DNA from: Enchytraeus crypticus
Lineage: Eukaryota > Annelida > Clitellata > Enchytraeida > Enchytraeidae
DNA: 64,000 nucleotides
Assembly (NCBI GenBank): GCA_905160935.1
Contig: CAJHZI010000517.1
Location: 2,224,501-2,288,500 of the forward strand
Direction: 5' to 3'
Numbering within the stretch: the first letter of the stretch is position 1; every line of letters begins with the position of its first letter. Both the position numbers and the translations under genes were made by a program. The notes under the pieces are model-generated. The model worked only from the letters and a program-made list of their open reading frames with translations. It was not told the DNA's origin and did not search any database. Positions 11,107 through 20,830 of this stretch are shown here, in pieces.

Positions 11107-11806
11107 CTATTCCTTGACAGCAACATCTGCGGCACAGATTAGAGTTTATTACTCTCTGTCCAACTCATGTTTATGCAAATAGGTTTCGTTAAATCATCTT
11201 TTATGTCCTTGAAACTCAATCGAGTACATCCGAGAAAAAACACAGTAAAGCTAAAGTTAGTTCTAACTCTTTAAAAAACTTTATAGCCTAACTAATAGTT
11301 TTACTACTTTTTAAAGTTACATTTGCTAAAAAGTTTAACTACTAAGAACGTTAGTGTCGTTCACTTTGACGTGTATTTCGCTTTGGAAGGTCATAACAGA
11401 GCCTCGCAGTGACTAAATTGGACTTTAATTAGCACTGAATAATTGGAGTATAAGACTGTTCTACTGATATATTATTTTCTGACCTGATTTTGCACCGTAG
11501 CCCCAAGTGAATATATCTCGTGACCTAGAAACATCAGGCAATCCCAAAATTTATGCAAACTAAATGAGAGAAAATAAGGTGTGCAGCTAAGGAAGCAAGG
11601 TTTCCGTTTAGTGACAGAATGAGAGATTAGTCGTATCGCATAATGTCCGCAACGATCTTCAAGCAAACAAAGCTCGGTATTTAAGTAAAGCTAATGTCGC
11701 ACAATTACTGCCGAACTGCTAACATTTGTTACTGCTTAGCGGATAAAATAGCACAATACACAGAAATTTATCTGCCTGCGTCAAAGTTCTATCTTTTGTT
11801 ACAGTG
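11107..11806. other. No gene recognised
   Basis: Unique AT-rich DNA; the - strand frame at 11472-11666 has no recognisable domain. Confidence 0.4.
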
Positions 11807-11953
11807 GCCACACACGATCAGTTTTGCCATCAAACTCATCTTTTCAGATATCTGTTCAGATATCTGAACAGATATCTGAACAGATATCTGACAGATATGA
11901 AAAGATGAGTGTGCTGGCAAAACTGATAAAGATAAATTTGATCGTGTATGGGC
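11807..11953. mobile_element. Foldback MITE-like palindrome
   Basis: Long imperfect inverted repeat. The left arm starts GCCACACACGATCAGTTTTG and contains ACTCATCTTTTCAG; the right arm contains GAAAAGATGAGTG and CAAAACTGAT and ends GATCGTGTATGGGC. The centre is three to four copies of CAGATATCTGAA, itself palindromic. No ORF. Target-site duplication not identified. Confidence 0.75.
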
Positions 11954-11989
11954 AAAAACTGATGGGAAAACTGACGAGTGTCAGTTTGT

Positions 11990-12078
11990 CATGTCGGTGA
12001 TTTACCCGGTAGCGGATCAGTATGTGCTGGGTTCGAATCACGGGCTCGCCCGTGACTGATAGCATTTTAGAAAGATCG
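11990..12078 (+). mobile_element. SINE-A copy, 3'-shortened
   Basis: tRNA-like head CATGTCGGTGATTTACC with box B GGTTCGAATCAC, then CTCGCCCGTGACTGATAGC. It stops before the GAGGAAAC segment and runs into a tetranucleotide array. Confidence 0.8.
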
Positions 12079-12226
12079 TTCGATCGATCATTCGATTGAT
12101 TGATCGATCAATCAGTCAGTCAATCAAGCAGTCAAGCAATCATTTAATCCATCAATCAATCCACTAATCAGTCAGTCGTTCAGTCAGTCAGTCAGTCAGT
12201 CAGCCAGTCAGTTAGCCAATCATTCG

Positions 12227-12260
<34 letters not shown>

Positions 12261-12365
12261 CAATCAATCAATTAATCAATAAATCTATCAATCAATCAAT
12301 CAATCAGTAAGAATTTAACCCCCCGAGGGGAGTTTCCTCGCCTTAAGGCATTATTAGGGATATCG
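12068..12365 (-). mobile_element. (TTGA)n-tailed retroposon end
   Basis: On the - strand GCCTTAAGGCGAGGAAAC is followed by GGGTTAAATTCTTAC and then a 230-bp (TTGA)n/(CTGA)n array. The same order occurs at 44362-44420 and 42018-42066, so this tetranucleotide array looks like the 3' tail of a retroposon family. Confidence 0.7.
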
Positions 12366-12369
12366 AGTA

Positions 12370-12460
12370 ATACTAGTGTACGGCTTGTGTGGCTGAATTG
12401 ATAGCGACTTCTGCTGATCATTAAGTAGAAAGATATCGGTTCGAATCTCATTTATTATAT
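12370..12460 (+). other. Degenerate tRNA-like/SINE head
   Basis: TGTGGCTGAATTGATAGCG resembles box A and GGTTCGAATCTC resembles box B, but the anticodon arm does not form a 5-bp stem with a 7-nt loop. Probably a decayed SINE head. Confidence 0.4.
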
Positions 12461-12843
12461 TGTATGATATTGTATTACATATTACATATAAAACTCATAC
12501 ATATAATTCCTACATGAATTACATGTATAGGAGTGAGAGAAAGCTTTGAAAGGCAAGGTCTAAACAACCGTAGTGTTTTATAAATATATATAAATTCTCT
12601 CAAATTAATACCAAATAACACTACACAAATTTGGTTCTTTGAATATATGGATTTCTTTTCATTAAATTTCAGTCAACTTTCATTGTATACCGCCAAAGAT
12701 CTCGTTTTTGTCTGAGATACTGAATACCGAGATATGAGACATATATTCTGATCTATGACGACCTTCACCTTATCCCCAGTTATCTCTCATCCTTTCATCC
12801 CGTGCCTCATCCCACTTCTAATCTCTCTCCCGATTTACTGCCT

Positions 12844-13006
12844 AGAGATCCGTTCAATAGCAATGGGCTTAAGTCAGTCAGGGTTAAAGAGACCCGTTCA
12901 ACAGGAATGGACTCAAGTCAGTCAGGGTTAAAAAGATCCGTTCAACAGGAATGGGCTCAAGTCAGTCTGAGTTAAAAAAGACCCGTTCAACAGGAATGGG
13001 CTATCG
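12844..13006. repeat. About 46-bp minisatellite merging into an exon duplication
   Basis: Nearly four units of GATCCGTTCAACAGGAATGG plus GCTCAAGTCAGTCAGGGTTA. The last unit continues as GGCTATCGTCATCCTCACGG, which matches the interior of the 13143 exon. Confidence 0.88.
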
Positions 13007-13041
13007 TCATCCTCACGGTCTTATTGATTGATTGATTGCAG

Positions 13042-13112
13042 GCTATGTGCAAGCTCTACTACTTGTTCTGTGTCTCAGCTATACTGCCTCTATTGTCATA
13101 CTCACAGTCTGA
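13042..13112 (+). pseudogene. Partial duplicate of the GPCR TM3 exon (pseudo-exon)
   Basis: Preceded by ATTGATTGATTGCAG, it starts GCTATGTGCAAGCTCTACTA like the real exon at 13143 and matches it for about 70 bp to CTCACAGTC. It has one base fewer near 13065 than the real exon, so the frame shifts and reaches TAA soon after. It ends in TTGA repeats. It keeps a usable-looking 3' splice site but no donor was found. Confidence 0.9.
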
Positions 13113-13142
13113 CTAATTGATTGATTGACTGATTGATCGCAG

Positions 13143-13369
13143 GCTATGTGCAAGCTCTACTACTTCGTGCAGTGTCTCAGCTACACTGCCTCTATCGTCA
13201 TCCTGACGGTCATATCGGCAGAGCGCTACGTCGTCATCATCTATCCTATGACGAGCAAAAGGTTGGCTGGTCGAGTCTGGCTGAGGCTGGTCATAGCGGC
13301 GGCCTGGGGCCTCAGCGTAGCCTACTCCCTCCCCCTCCTCTTCATCTACGATCTCGTCGTCGCCAAGAG
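13143..13369 (+). CDS. Class A neuropeptide-type GPCR, exon with TM3-TM4
   Basis: Acceptor TGATCGCAG|GCT, phase 0, continuing from the 7704 exon. It encodes AMCKLYYFVQCLSYTASIV, with the TM3 Cys expected to form the disulfide with extracellular loop 2. TM3 ends in ISAERY, an ERY form of the DRY motif needed for G-protein coupling. VVIIYPMTSKRL follows in intracellular loop 2, then TM4 with its conserved Trp (AAAWGLSVAYSLPLLF). It ends AAG AG|GTCTGT in phase 2; the next exon supplies C to complete a Ser codon. The array following the donor is (TA)n. The exon is GC-rich compared with its surroundings. Confidence 0.92.
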
Positions 13370-13389
13370 GTCTGTGTAGAATTATTTAT

Positions 13390-13393
13390 TTAA

Positions 13394-13436
<43 letters not shown>

Positions 13437-13494
13437 GATATGTAGATATGTATATATATATACATGTATATATATATAAATATAGATACATGTA

Positions 13495-13534
<40 letters not shown>

Positions 13535-13672
13535 CATAATATGCATGTATAAATATATAATATACAAAAAATATATTTCTACTAATTTGTATATATATAT
13601 ATAAATAAATAATACATATGCATGTATAATATATATATATTATATATATATATATATAATATATGTATATAC

Positions 13673-13708
<36 letters not shown>

Positions 13709-13827
13709 TTTATATATATATATACGTACATATTCATGTATATACTATATACAGTATGTATATATATATACATATATATATATATCATGTATATATAAAT
13801 GTATTGTATATATATATATATATATAC

Positions 13828-13880
<53 letters not shown>
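13390..13880. repeat. Long (TA)n/(TATG)n microsatellite
   Basis: Almost 500 bp of TA with TG, CA and GATA interruptions. All the YIYIYI frames across it are products of this repeat. Confidence 0.98.
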
Positions 13881-13882
<2 letters not shown>

Positions 13883-13884
13883 CT

Positions 13885-14033
13885 TTATTGTTTTATTTAT
13901 TTAGCATATGCCTTAATCCAGATAGTTGCTTCACTTGTAAGGCAACTTAGCGTAGTCAGTCCACCCGGTAGGCAGATTGGAGGGCACTCCTCAACGATAT
14001 GTTTCATGTTTTGAGATTGACCGCAGTCACAAT
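13885..14033 (-). mobile_element. LINE fragment, ORF2 C-terminus
   Basis: On the - strand it translates to DCDCGQSQNMKHIVEECP and then [18 protein letters not shown], a pattern seen at the C-terminus of jockey/CR1-type LINE ORF2 proteins. It ends at a stop followed by an (AAAT)n-like tail. It is a different family from LINE-A. Confidence 0.75.
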
Positions 14034-14035
14034 CC

Positions 14036-14290
14036 TTTACTAAAGAAACAGAGAACATGAGAATGACGTCATTCTATGTTTTGTGGACTTTGAGAAGGCC
14101 TTTGACAGGATTGATTGGATAACGATGATGAAAATCACTAAAAGACTAGTCATTGAATGGAGAGATTATTAGGTTAACTATAAACTTGTGCATGAATCAA
14201 AGAGCAGTAATCAAAATCCAACAAGAATAGGCTACTCAAACAAAGGTGGAATTGGACGTGGGGCTGCATAAAGACTAAATGCTTGCGGCT
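14036..14290 (+). mobile_element. RTE-like LINE reverse transcriptase fragment
   Basis: Near 14080 it reads CFVDFEKAFDRIDWITMMK (RT palm motif A), then RLVIEWRDY with a stop, and further on MNQRAVIKIQQE and ATQTKVELDVG in shifted frames. It is typical of RTE-clade RT and is dead. Confidence 0.8.
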
Positions 14291-14998
14291 TCTCTTGAAG
14301 AATAGACCTATTGAAAGTAATTATTATTTCTCCCAAACTCATTTTATACCCTAATACTAAATTTGCAGACAAATGTGAGAGACATATTAGTTCTACGTTC
14401 TAATTGTATAGGTATGTCACAAATTTCATAGCAACCTTGCTGCAGACTTCACCATTTGATTCTAAGCTGCCCTGAGGGAAATTATTAGCTTAATATTCGA
14501 GTTTTATACTAAAATATAACTTAAACTACTTTGTACTTTGTAAAATATAACTTAAACTACTTTCGCATTGAGCCTCAGGGAGATCTTTATGATGTGACCT
14601 TGGAGAAGTACGCTAAGCTTATACGAATAAAATGCATTAAAATCTACTTTTGGAATTAATAAATATAACAAGTAGAGCTGTGAGAAAAATAATCTACGCA
14701 TACTATTTTTAACCCAAATGCATTGGATTAAGCAGAGGTGAAAGAATATTCTTCCTACACCGTATTCTAAAATCTCTTTGTTATGGAGTCTGTAGGTTTT
14801 ATCAATGGGTTAATCCAATTGGATTTAAAGCTTGAATTCGGATTTAAATCGGATTAAAATTGTTTCGCTAATATACTCTCACACTACAGTGTCACCCTCT
14901 TTACTCTGCAGCGTATTTGCGTAGATTGATGTCTGTGACTGATAAAATCCTTCCCGTGAAGTTAATTCGAGGGAACTCTCATTCTGTTCAAGCTGATA
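14291..14998. other. No gene recognised
   Basis: AT-rich intronic DNA with one short duplication (AAAATATAACTTAAACTACT twice at about 14511-14560). Confidence 0.45.
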
Positions 14999-14999
14999 G

Positions 15000-15127
15000 A
15001 GCTAAGGTTAGCGTCAGGTCCCTCACTCGAAGGCGATTTCAGTGACGGGCTAGCCCAGGATTTGAACCCCGCACATACTGATCCGCGGTCGAGTATCTCA
15101 CCGACTTCGTACTGGATCTAGGCAGTG
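15000..15127 (-). mobile_element. SINE-A copy
   Basis: - strand tRNA-like head, box B GGTTCAAATCC, GTCACTGAAATCGCC and GAGGGACCTGACGC. Point changes mark it as an older copy. Confidence 0.85.
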
Positions 15128-15239
15128 TTTTTTGTTTTGCCGGGTAAGCACGTAACTCCAAGAATTATATGCACAATCTAGCCTCGAATATTAGAACACA
15201 ACATAACAAACACTGGGTCAGAAGTACAATGGCTTGTTT

Positions 15240-15336
15240 AGGAGAGAGGAGAGAGAGGAGAGGAGAGGAGAGAGAGAGAGAGTGAGAGAGTGAGAGAGAG
15301 AGAGAGAGAGAGAGATTGGTGTGTGTGTGTGTGTTA
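15240..15336. repeat. (GA)n and (GT)n microsatellite
   Basis: GAGAGG variants followed by (GA)n and a short (TG)n at about 15318-15333. Confidence 0.97.
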
Positions 15337-15339
15337 AAG

Positions 15340-16066
15340 TCAGTAAAAACTACCCAATCAAATGACTACAAAGCTAAATTTAAAGATAGATAAATAAAAC
15401 AAACAAGTACCAAACATTCTAACCGCTGTACTAAGAAACGTTTTCAAAATGACAGCTCCAACTCATTTTTATCAAAACACCACTTTTACTTTGGTTTATT
15501 GGCGAATAAACCAAGCACACACAGTTCAGTTAGATAGTGAAGATGATATAAGAAAGGGTTAATATGATTTTCAAGGTCACATGTGTTTATGACAGATTGT
15601 CAATGACGGTTATAGTGAAGACCATAGAACTTCAATCCGTTCTTCTTTCATCTCATATTTTATTAACTGTGACTCCGTACTCTGCTGAATAGATTGTGTT
15701 GTGAACAGATGACGGTAGATATTTTCTAATGACAGATATTTTCCTATGGCGGTCATTTTATAATAGGAGATATCTTTTGATAACGAATGTTTTCTAGCCA
15801 TGTTTAAGCAAATAGCCTTTTTGTCCTACTTCACATCACTTCATGTATTTCTTGCGTAAGACATTACCTGAAGTGAAACAAACATGATTCAATTCAATTC
15901 AAGAGTGACTGATAGTTTGATGCAGTTATCAAACGAGTGTTCCATAAATAGTTTATAAGAAATAAAACTTGAATTGATTGACGTAAACCCTGCATAGACG
16001 TTCTATTCGGGGCTATATGCCAGATAACTTACTTCTCTGATTGATTAGAATCATGAAACTATTTAA
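15340..16066. other. No gene recognised
   Basis: Intronic DNA; the - strand frame at 15610-15801 has no recognisable domain. Confidence 0.4.
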
Positions 16067-16067
16067 A

Positions 16068-16200
16068 AGCTGGTAAAGCTAAGGTTAACGTCAGTTTCCT
16101 CACTCGAAAGCGATGTCATTCACGGTCGAGCCCAGGATTTGATCCCCGCACATACTGATCCGCGGTCAAGTATCTTACTGACATCGCCACTGGCTCCAGT
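16068..16200 (-). mobile_element. SINE-A copy close to a splice acceptor
   Basis: Nearly full-length - strand SINE-A with 3' end GCTTTACCAGC, ending about 60 bp before the next GPCR exon. Confidence 0.9.
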
Positions 16201-16260
16201 CATTTACTTTAAAATATTTAATTAACTAATTGACTTAAATAAGTTTTGCTTTATTTACAG

Positions 16261-17242
16261 CTCGCCAGACGATGTGCCACAATCGTTCTGCATATCAAAC
16301 GAAACGTCTAGACTCAAGATCTACCTCATCATTAACTTCGTCTTCTTCTACGTCATACCTCTCCTCATAATGACCACCATCTACCTGCGCATCTCCCTCG
16401 TCCTTTGGAAGTCCGTCGACTCCACGGGGGGCGCCCAGGCCCCCTCGGCCATCCCCCTCACATCGCACGGCACGGGCAGCAGGCTGGCTCGGCAGGGCCG
16501 GGCGCCATCCTGGGAGAACGACCGGGGCTTGCCGGTCCGCGACCACTGCCCGGCCCTGAGGTATACGACCTCGTCCCCCGGGTCGTGCAGACCCCAGGAG
16601 CGCTGCCAGGGTAACTGCGCTCAGAAACTCTCTCAAGGGAAGCCTCGCAGACAAAGCGTTAGCAGACTATCGTGGCCACAGTGCTACCATTCCCAACGAC
16701 ATAGGGTAGACTGCGAGCTGTACCAGTCAGGCCGCGATATAGAGGAAAGCAAAGAGAAACCACCTCGACTCTGCGATACGGCTAAGCGCAGCAGCAGTAG
16801 TGGGAGCTCGAGGAGCGGAGGTCACAGTTCGGCGAGGGAGGAACCGAGGTTCTCCCGGCAGATGTCGGGCAGTGGTGCGCCTAGCACCCCCTCGGGTCCT
16901 CTCATGGCTCGTCGCCGTGTCATCCGCCTTCTCATCGCATTCGTCGTCTGTTTCGCTGTCTGCATGCTGCCCCATCACGCCCGAATGCTCTGGCAGAGTT
17001 TTGCCGCAACAAGCGAGTCGATTCGACCGGGGCACGTCTACATTCCGCCGATCACTTTTATCATCTTCTACGCTAACAGTGCCATTAATCCCATCCTCTA
17101 CGCTTTTCTATCCACAAGCTTCCGGAAGGCGCTCAAGGAATGTCTCCGGTCAGGAAGTAGAGCGGGGATACATTCGAGAACTAGACCGATGACCTGCTTC
17201 TACTGCTGTCACTACGCCACCTGTCGAATGCGCTGTAAATAA
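16261..17242 (+). CDS. Class A neuropeptide-type GPCR, last exon with TM5-TM7
   Basis: Acceptor TTTATTTACAG|C, phase 2. The joined protein reads AK-SSPDDVPQSFCISNETS, so extracellular loop 2 has the partner Cys and an N-glycosylation site. TM5 is IINFVFFYVIPLLIMTTIYL (Pro and Tyr conserved). Intracellular loop 3 is unusually long, about 150 residues rich in Ser, Arg and Gly. TM6 is LLIAFVVCFAVCMLPHHAR, with Met where CWxP receptors have Trp; TM7 holds NSAINPILYAFL (NPxxY). The LPxHAR and FLSTSFRKALKE segments are what suggest trissin-receptor-like. The C-tail ends in a Cys cluster (CFYCCHYATCRMRC) that may be palmitoylated. Loop 3 is GC-rich against an AT-rich background. The exact ligand family is uncertain. 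Confidence 0.9.
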
Positions 17243-17378
17243 ATGTAACTGTTAATAGAAATTAAACATTTCATGTGGAATCCGACTCGGTCTGATTCCT
17301 GTGTAAGCAGCCGATAAGAAATTGCTCAGTTTCCTTTAGTAAATATATCATCAGAGAAAAAATTCATAATTTGATGAT

Positions 17379-17430
17379 CAATCAATCAATCAATCAATTA
17401 ATCAATCAATCAATCAATAATCAATCAGTC
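17379..17430. repeat. (AATC)n
   Basis: ATCAATCAATCAATC array about 140 bp after the GPCR stop codon. Confidence 0.95.
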
Positions 17431-17982
17431 TGATATTGCTCAAATATAAATCATTCGAGATAAACCATCTACACGAAAGTGGGTATTAAACCTGATTTAC
17501 TGATTTCCCAGTCGCGGAGTGTGTTTATAAAGTGTCTGTATCAAATCTATGATCTTCAGCGTAGAAATCTTTACATATTAAATTATTAATGCATCTAGGC
17601 TATCTATGCTAATAAATAGTTATGCATCTGGTATATTGAATTGTATTTAACAACTTTTTAGTATACCCGTTGGAAATGAAATTGAGATGCTTATAAACTC
17701 ATAACCTGTGATATTGTGTAGGATTAATATTTCTTTTAGAAAGTTACGTGTAGGAAATACGCTTTAGCCCGAAGTCTAATTAATTATAAAGTTGTCAGTT
17801 CCACAGAGCCCACTTACAAATACCTTAGCAGCAGCCTCATGTTGATGAATCAATAATTAATTAATTACTAGTATTATAATATTGCAACCAACCTACAACC
17901 TAGCCAATAAAGTAATGACTAATTGTCGCTCACTTCCGGTATGTGTAGAGCTTACTGAAAACTTCTATGATTGCAACGTCAT
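17431..17982. other. No gene recognised
   Basis: AT-rich intergenic DNA downstream of the GPCR; no ORF of note. Confidence 0.45.
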
Positions 17983-18132
17983 TCAACAACAACAACAACA
18001 ACATCAACATTAACAATAACAATACGATTAGAGTTCTACTGTTATCCATGACAACATTGAGCACTGTGGAACCAAATCAAAACCGATGAGCAGAGCGAGG
18101 GGTTCATAAACGGTGCGAGCCAAAATCCGGGT
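17983..18132 (-). mobile_element. (GTT)n-tailed retroposon copy
   Basis: (AAC)n at the left, then ATTAGAGTTCTACTG, GACAACATTGAGCACTG, ACCAAATCAAAACCGATGAG and CCAAAATCCGGG, the same order as the 23804 copy. Confidence 0.85.
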
Positions 18133-18492
18133 AATCAGTCTAATGAAGGGTACTAGCGGAATGCATTCGCCCTAAATGATTGTTAAATTCTAGGAGGACG
18201 TTTCTTTTTATCACATTCTAGCGTCGGTGTGTCAATTCTTAACGTTACGAACGTGAAACAAGACTTTCTGGTCGGGTAATGAAACGATATTTTAAACTGT
18301 CATTTTGTGATTATTGACTGATATGAAATTCTTACCATGTACAATATATTAATTTTTAAATTAAAATATTGTCACATTCCTCTCCGCATACTTACTGTGT
18401 GCTTCAAGGCATTAAAATACTTGTTGCTGATTAAATTGTTCTATTGAACTAAATCTGACTATTTATCGTTTAAATTTTATTACCTTATAAAA
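18133..18492. other. No gene recognised
   Basis: AT-rich intergenic DNA. Confidence 0.4.
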
Positions 18493-18690
18493 AGGCTGGT
18501 AAAGCTAATGTTTATTTATATATTTAGTTAGATCACCAAAAAGGGTCATTCAGCCCTGTACATGTTAACGACAGTTTCCTTGCACTAAAGGGATGTCAGC
18601 GACGGGCGAGCCCAGGTTTTGATCTCCGCACATACTGATCCGCGGACGAATATCTTACCAACATCGCCACTGGCTGGACCAGTGGTATAT
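18493..18690 (-). mobile_element. SINE-A copy split by another repeat tail
   Basis: SINE-A 3' end (GGCTGGTAAAGCTAATG) is separated from the rest (GTTAACGACAGTTTCC onward) by about 55 bp at 18511-18566 containing TTAGATCACCAAAAAGGG and CATTCAGCCCTGTACA. The same insert sequence recurs at 55075-55115. Confidence 0.8.
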
Positions 18691-19049
18691 ATCGATATAT
18701 TTGTATATTTCGATATATACCACTTAATGGACCAATATCTAGATAATATATGTTCTGTGTCTAAATCGGAAATCGAGCTACTAAATAAGGGAGAGAATGA
18801 AATAGAGTTTAGGAATGGCATTTACTGATTTGTATGTGACCCTAATCGATTAAAAAAAAATAAATTAACAAATATCAACCATGCAATTATTAATAAATGC
18901 GCGGTGATATATTCAGGAATATAATAGATTCTGATACTTTTCGGTACATGATAACTCTTATGCTATCCATGGCTATTTGAAAAGCGTCGTTTAGAAACAC
19001 ACTTCAATTCAATTCAAATTAAATTATTTTAGATTAAATTGAAATAAAT

Positions 19050-19195
19050 TCGTGCGTTCGATTCCCAGCCGCGCTGGTTTGAGAGTAAAATCTCGCACAT
19101 TCACAGGACTGGCTACTCGGAAAATGGACTAAATTGTCTAACGGTTGAAACATGTGGCATTAATAGTGATAGATATCAACATAGTTGACCTTTTC
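19050..19195 (+). mobile_element. Second tRNA-like SINE family (SINE-B)
   Basis: Box B-like GTTCGATTCCCAG, then GAGAGTAAAATCTCGC, CACAGGACTGGCTACTCGG, TAACGGTTGAAACATGTGG and TAATAGTGATAGATATCAAC. Related copies lie on the - strand at 30868-31030 and inside the 60185 element. Confidence 0.7.
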
Positions 19196-19273
19196 ATTAT
19201 AATGCGTGTTAACTTTTTACACTTCGTTAGTATGACGTAAAATTATGACTTCAACGGAAGCCCTGTCGTTAGG

Positions 19274-19301
19274 TGACGTCAGAACGTTATCGATGACGTC
19301 A
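19274..19301. promoter_or_regulatory. Two CRE (TGACGTCA) sites upstream of LicD-like gene 1
   Basis: Perfect palindromic TGACGTCA at 19274-19281 and 19294-19301, 220 and 200 bp before the ATG at 19494. A half site (TGACGTAA) lies at about 19233. CREB/ATF-family factors bind this octamer; binding here is inferred. The other intact LicD genes have one at a matching distance. Confidence 0.65.
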
Positions 19302-19493
19302 TCGTTATTGAGTTGTAAATAAAGCCGGTTTAAAGTCATAGTTTATCATTCCATACGATTAGGGTTTTCAGTGTTAAACGATACACATTCTAGAGACAAT
19401 ATTCTCGCTAGGAATTTAAATACCAGACCCACAGCACGAGTTGCAATCGCCATTTAATTAATAACTAATCAAAGGTGTAATTTGAAGTTAACA

Positions 19494-20825
19494 ATGACTG
19501 ACAATGAATTAACGCAAAGGAGGAGTTTACTAGACCTTCTACTACGTTCTCTGATTGCACTGGTCGTTGCTACGTTGGTGCTTCTTATCTTCTACAACGT
19601 AATAACTAAGGTTTCTCTCTACGTTGTCGGCGCGCCCAGGGGACAGACGGACGCTGATTATCGTCAGGTTTCAGGATTCAAATTCCTCAAAAGTGACATC
19701 AAAGCCGACAAGATCGACTCAAATTCCTCAAACCTTATGCCGACGCAATTGTTGTCTACCAGAAGCACAGGCAGCAACAGTGAGGTGCTTGGAATAGGCG
19801 AAGATCTCGCTGGAACTTCAAAAAGAAATACAACAGGAGAACCGATGATTGTTGATTCGGCTCTGAAAGAAGATGATCTGGATGCAAAGGTCGTTAGTCA
19901 CTTTCTAGGGTCATCTGCTGCTTGGGTCAGTAGTCTATCTCCTAGAACTAACCACACTAAGCTCAAACTGAAGAAACTTAGGAAATCTGAGAAGCAAGGA
20001 GTAATCGAGCTTTCTGGAGAGAAATCACGTCAAAGAGTGTTGACTTTACTACGATCTGTAGGTTCCAATGGATATTTGAGGGCTGCTATCAATGGGTACC
20101 TTAACATACAACTACTACCTCAGAAATCTGAATTATCCAAGGGACCCCTTTTTAGCCAGGCGTCCCAATTTTACCCAACCATCTCTGTAAGTCTGCAGCT
20201 GATATATTACGACCTACTAAAAACATTCATGATGATTTCTAGCTCGGTAAACGTGACTTACTTTGCCATGTATGGAACTCTACTGGGTGCTTGCAGACAT
20301 CAAGGAATGGTTCCCTGGGATGATGATATGGATTTGATGATAAACATAGACGATAAGATTAAGCTATGTTCTGCTTTAAACCAGTTTGACGAGCAGTACT
20401 TTTGCAGCGAATACGCCGGTAGACTGAAATTCTATCACAGAGTATTGGGCTTTAGGATTCCTGGATTTACGTTTATGTATCCCAACATAGACATATTTCT
20501 CTATAAGTCTTTCCAACGCCTTGGAATTTGGAATAAAGGGTATCCTAGTTTCCAACTTGAAGTAAAAGTTACAATTTATAGCGAAGTCTCCTATGACTTT
20601 GATGAAATATTTCCACTAACTCATCGCCACTTCTGGAATCTGCTGATCCCAGTTCCCAGACGTCCATGGAAGATACTGGAAAAGTATTACCCGAATCGTG
20701 AGGAGTGCAGCACAAAAATCTACTCCCACGTCGATGAAGAAGGTTTGGAATCAAAGTCGATAAAATGCAAACTACTCCAAGATGTTGGACTCTATCGAAT
20801 AACCGACAGCTGTCAGGTGCCATAA
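19494..20825 (+). CDS. LicD/fukutin-like family protein 1 (type II membrane, intronless)
   Basis: 443 residues from the ATG; there is no upstream in-frame ATG. Members of the LicD/fukutin nucleotidyltransferase-like family move phosphoryl-linked groups (phosphocholine in bacterial LicD, ribitol-phosphate in FKTN/FKRP) from CDP donors to glycans, usually in the Golgi. A short basic cytoplasmic tail (RRSLLDLLLR) precedes one membrane anchor at about residues 19-38, then a variable Ser/Lys-rich stem to about 175 and a C-terminal domain. The family motif is clear: YFAMYGTLLGACRHQGMVPW followed by DDDMD with W275 and Asp 276-278, then NIDIFLYKS and a WNLLIPVPRRPWKILEKYYP C-terminal segment. Substrate unknown. 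First of five paralogues in direct array, all single-exon. Confidence 0.9.
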   Translation: MTDNELTQRRSLLDLLLRSLIALVVATLVLLIFYNVITKVSLYVVGAPRGQTDADYRQVSGFKFLKSDIKADKIDSNSSNLMPTQLLSTRSTGSNSEVLGIGEDLAGTSKRNTTGEPMIVDSALKEDDLDAKVVSHFLGSSAAWVSSLSPRTNHTKLKLKKLRKSEKQGVIELSGEKSRQRVLTLLRSVGSNGYLRAAINGYLNIQLLPQKSELSKGPLFSQASQFYPTISVSLQLIYYDLLKTFMMISSSVNVTYFAMYGTLLGACRHQGMVPWDDDMDLMINIDDKIKLCSALNQFDEQYFCSEYAGRLKFYHRVLGFRIPGFTFMYPNIDIFLYKSFQRLGIWNKGYPSFQLEVKVTIYSEVSYDFDEIFPLTHRHFWNLLIPVPRRPWKILEKYYPNREECSTKIYSHVDEEGLESKSIKCKLLQDVGLYRITDSCQVP

Positions 20826-20830
20826 ATAAC

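Noticed and set aside
12380-12450. tRNA-like segment with boxes A and B
   Set aside because: No proper anticodon arm; better seen as a decayed SINE head.
13382-13881. Long YIYIYI open frames on both strands
   Set aside because: They are translations of (TA)n; the frame is open in any direction because of the dinucleotide period.
16295-17192. Long alternative frames over the last GPCR exon (e.g. 16295-16654 -, 16800-17192 +)
   Set aside because: Shadows caused by high GC; the GPCR frame has all the TM motifs.
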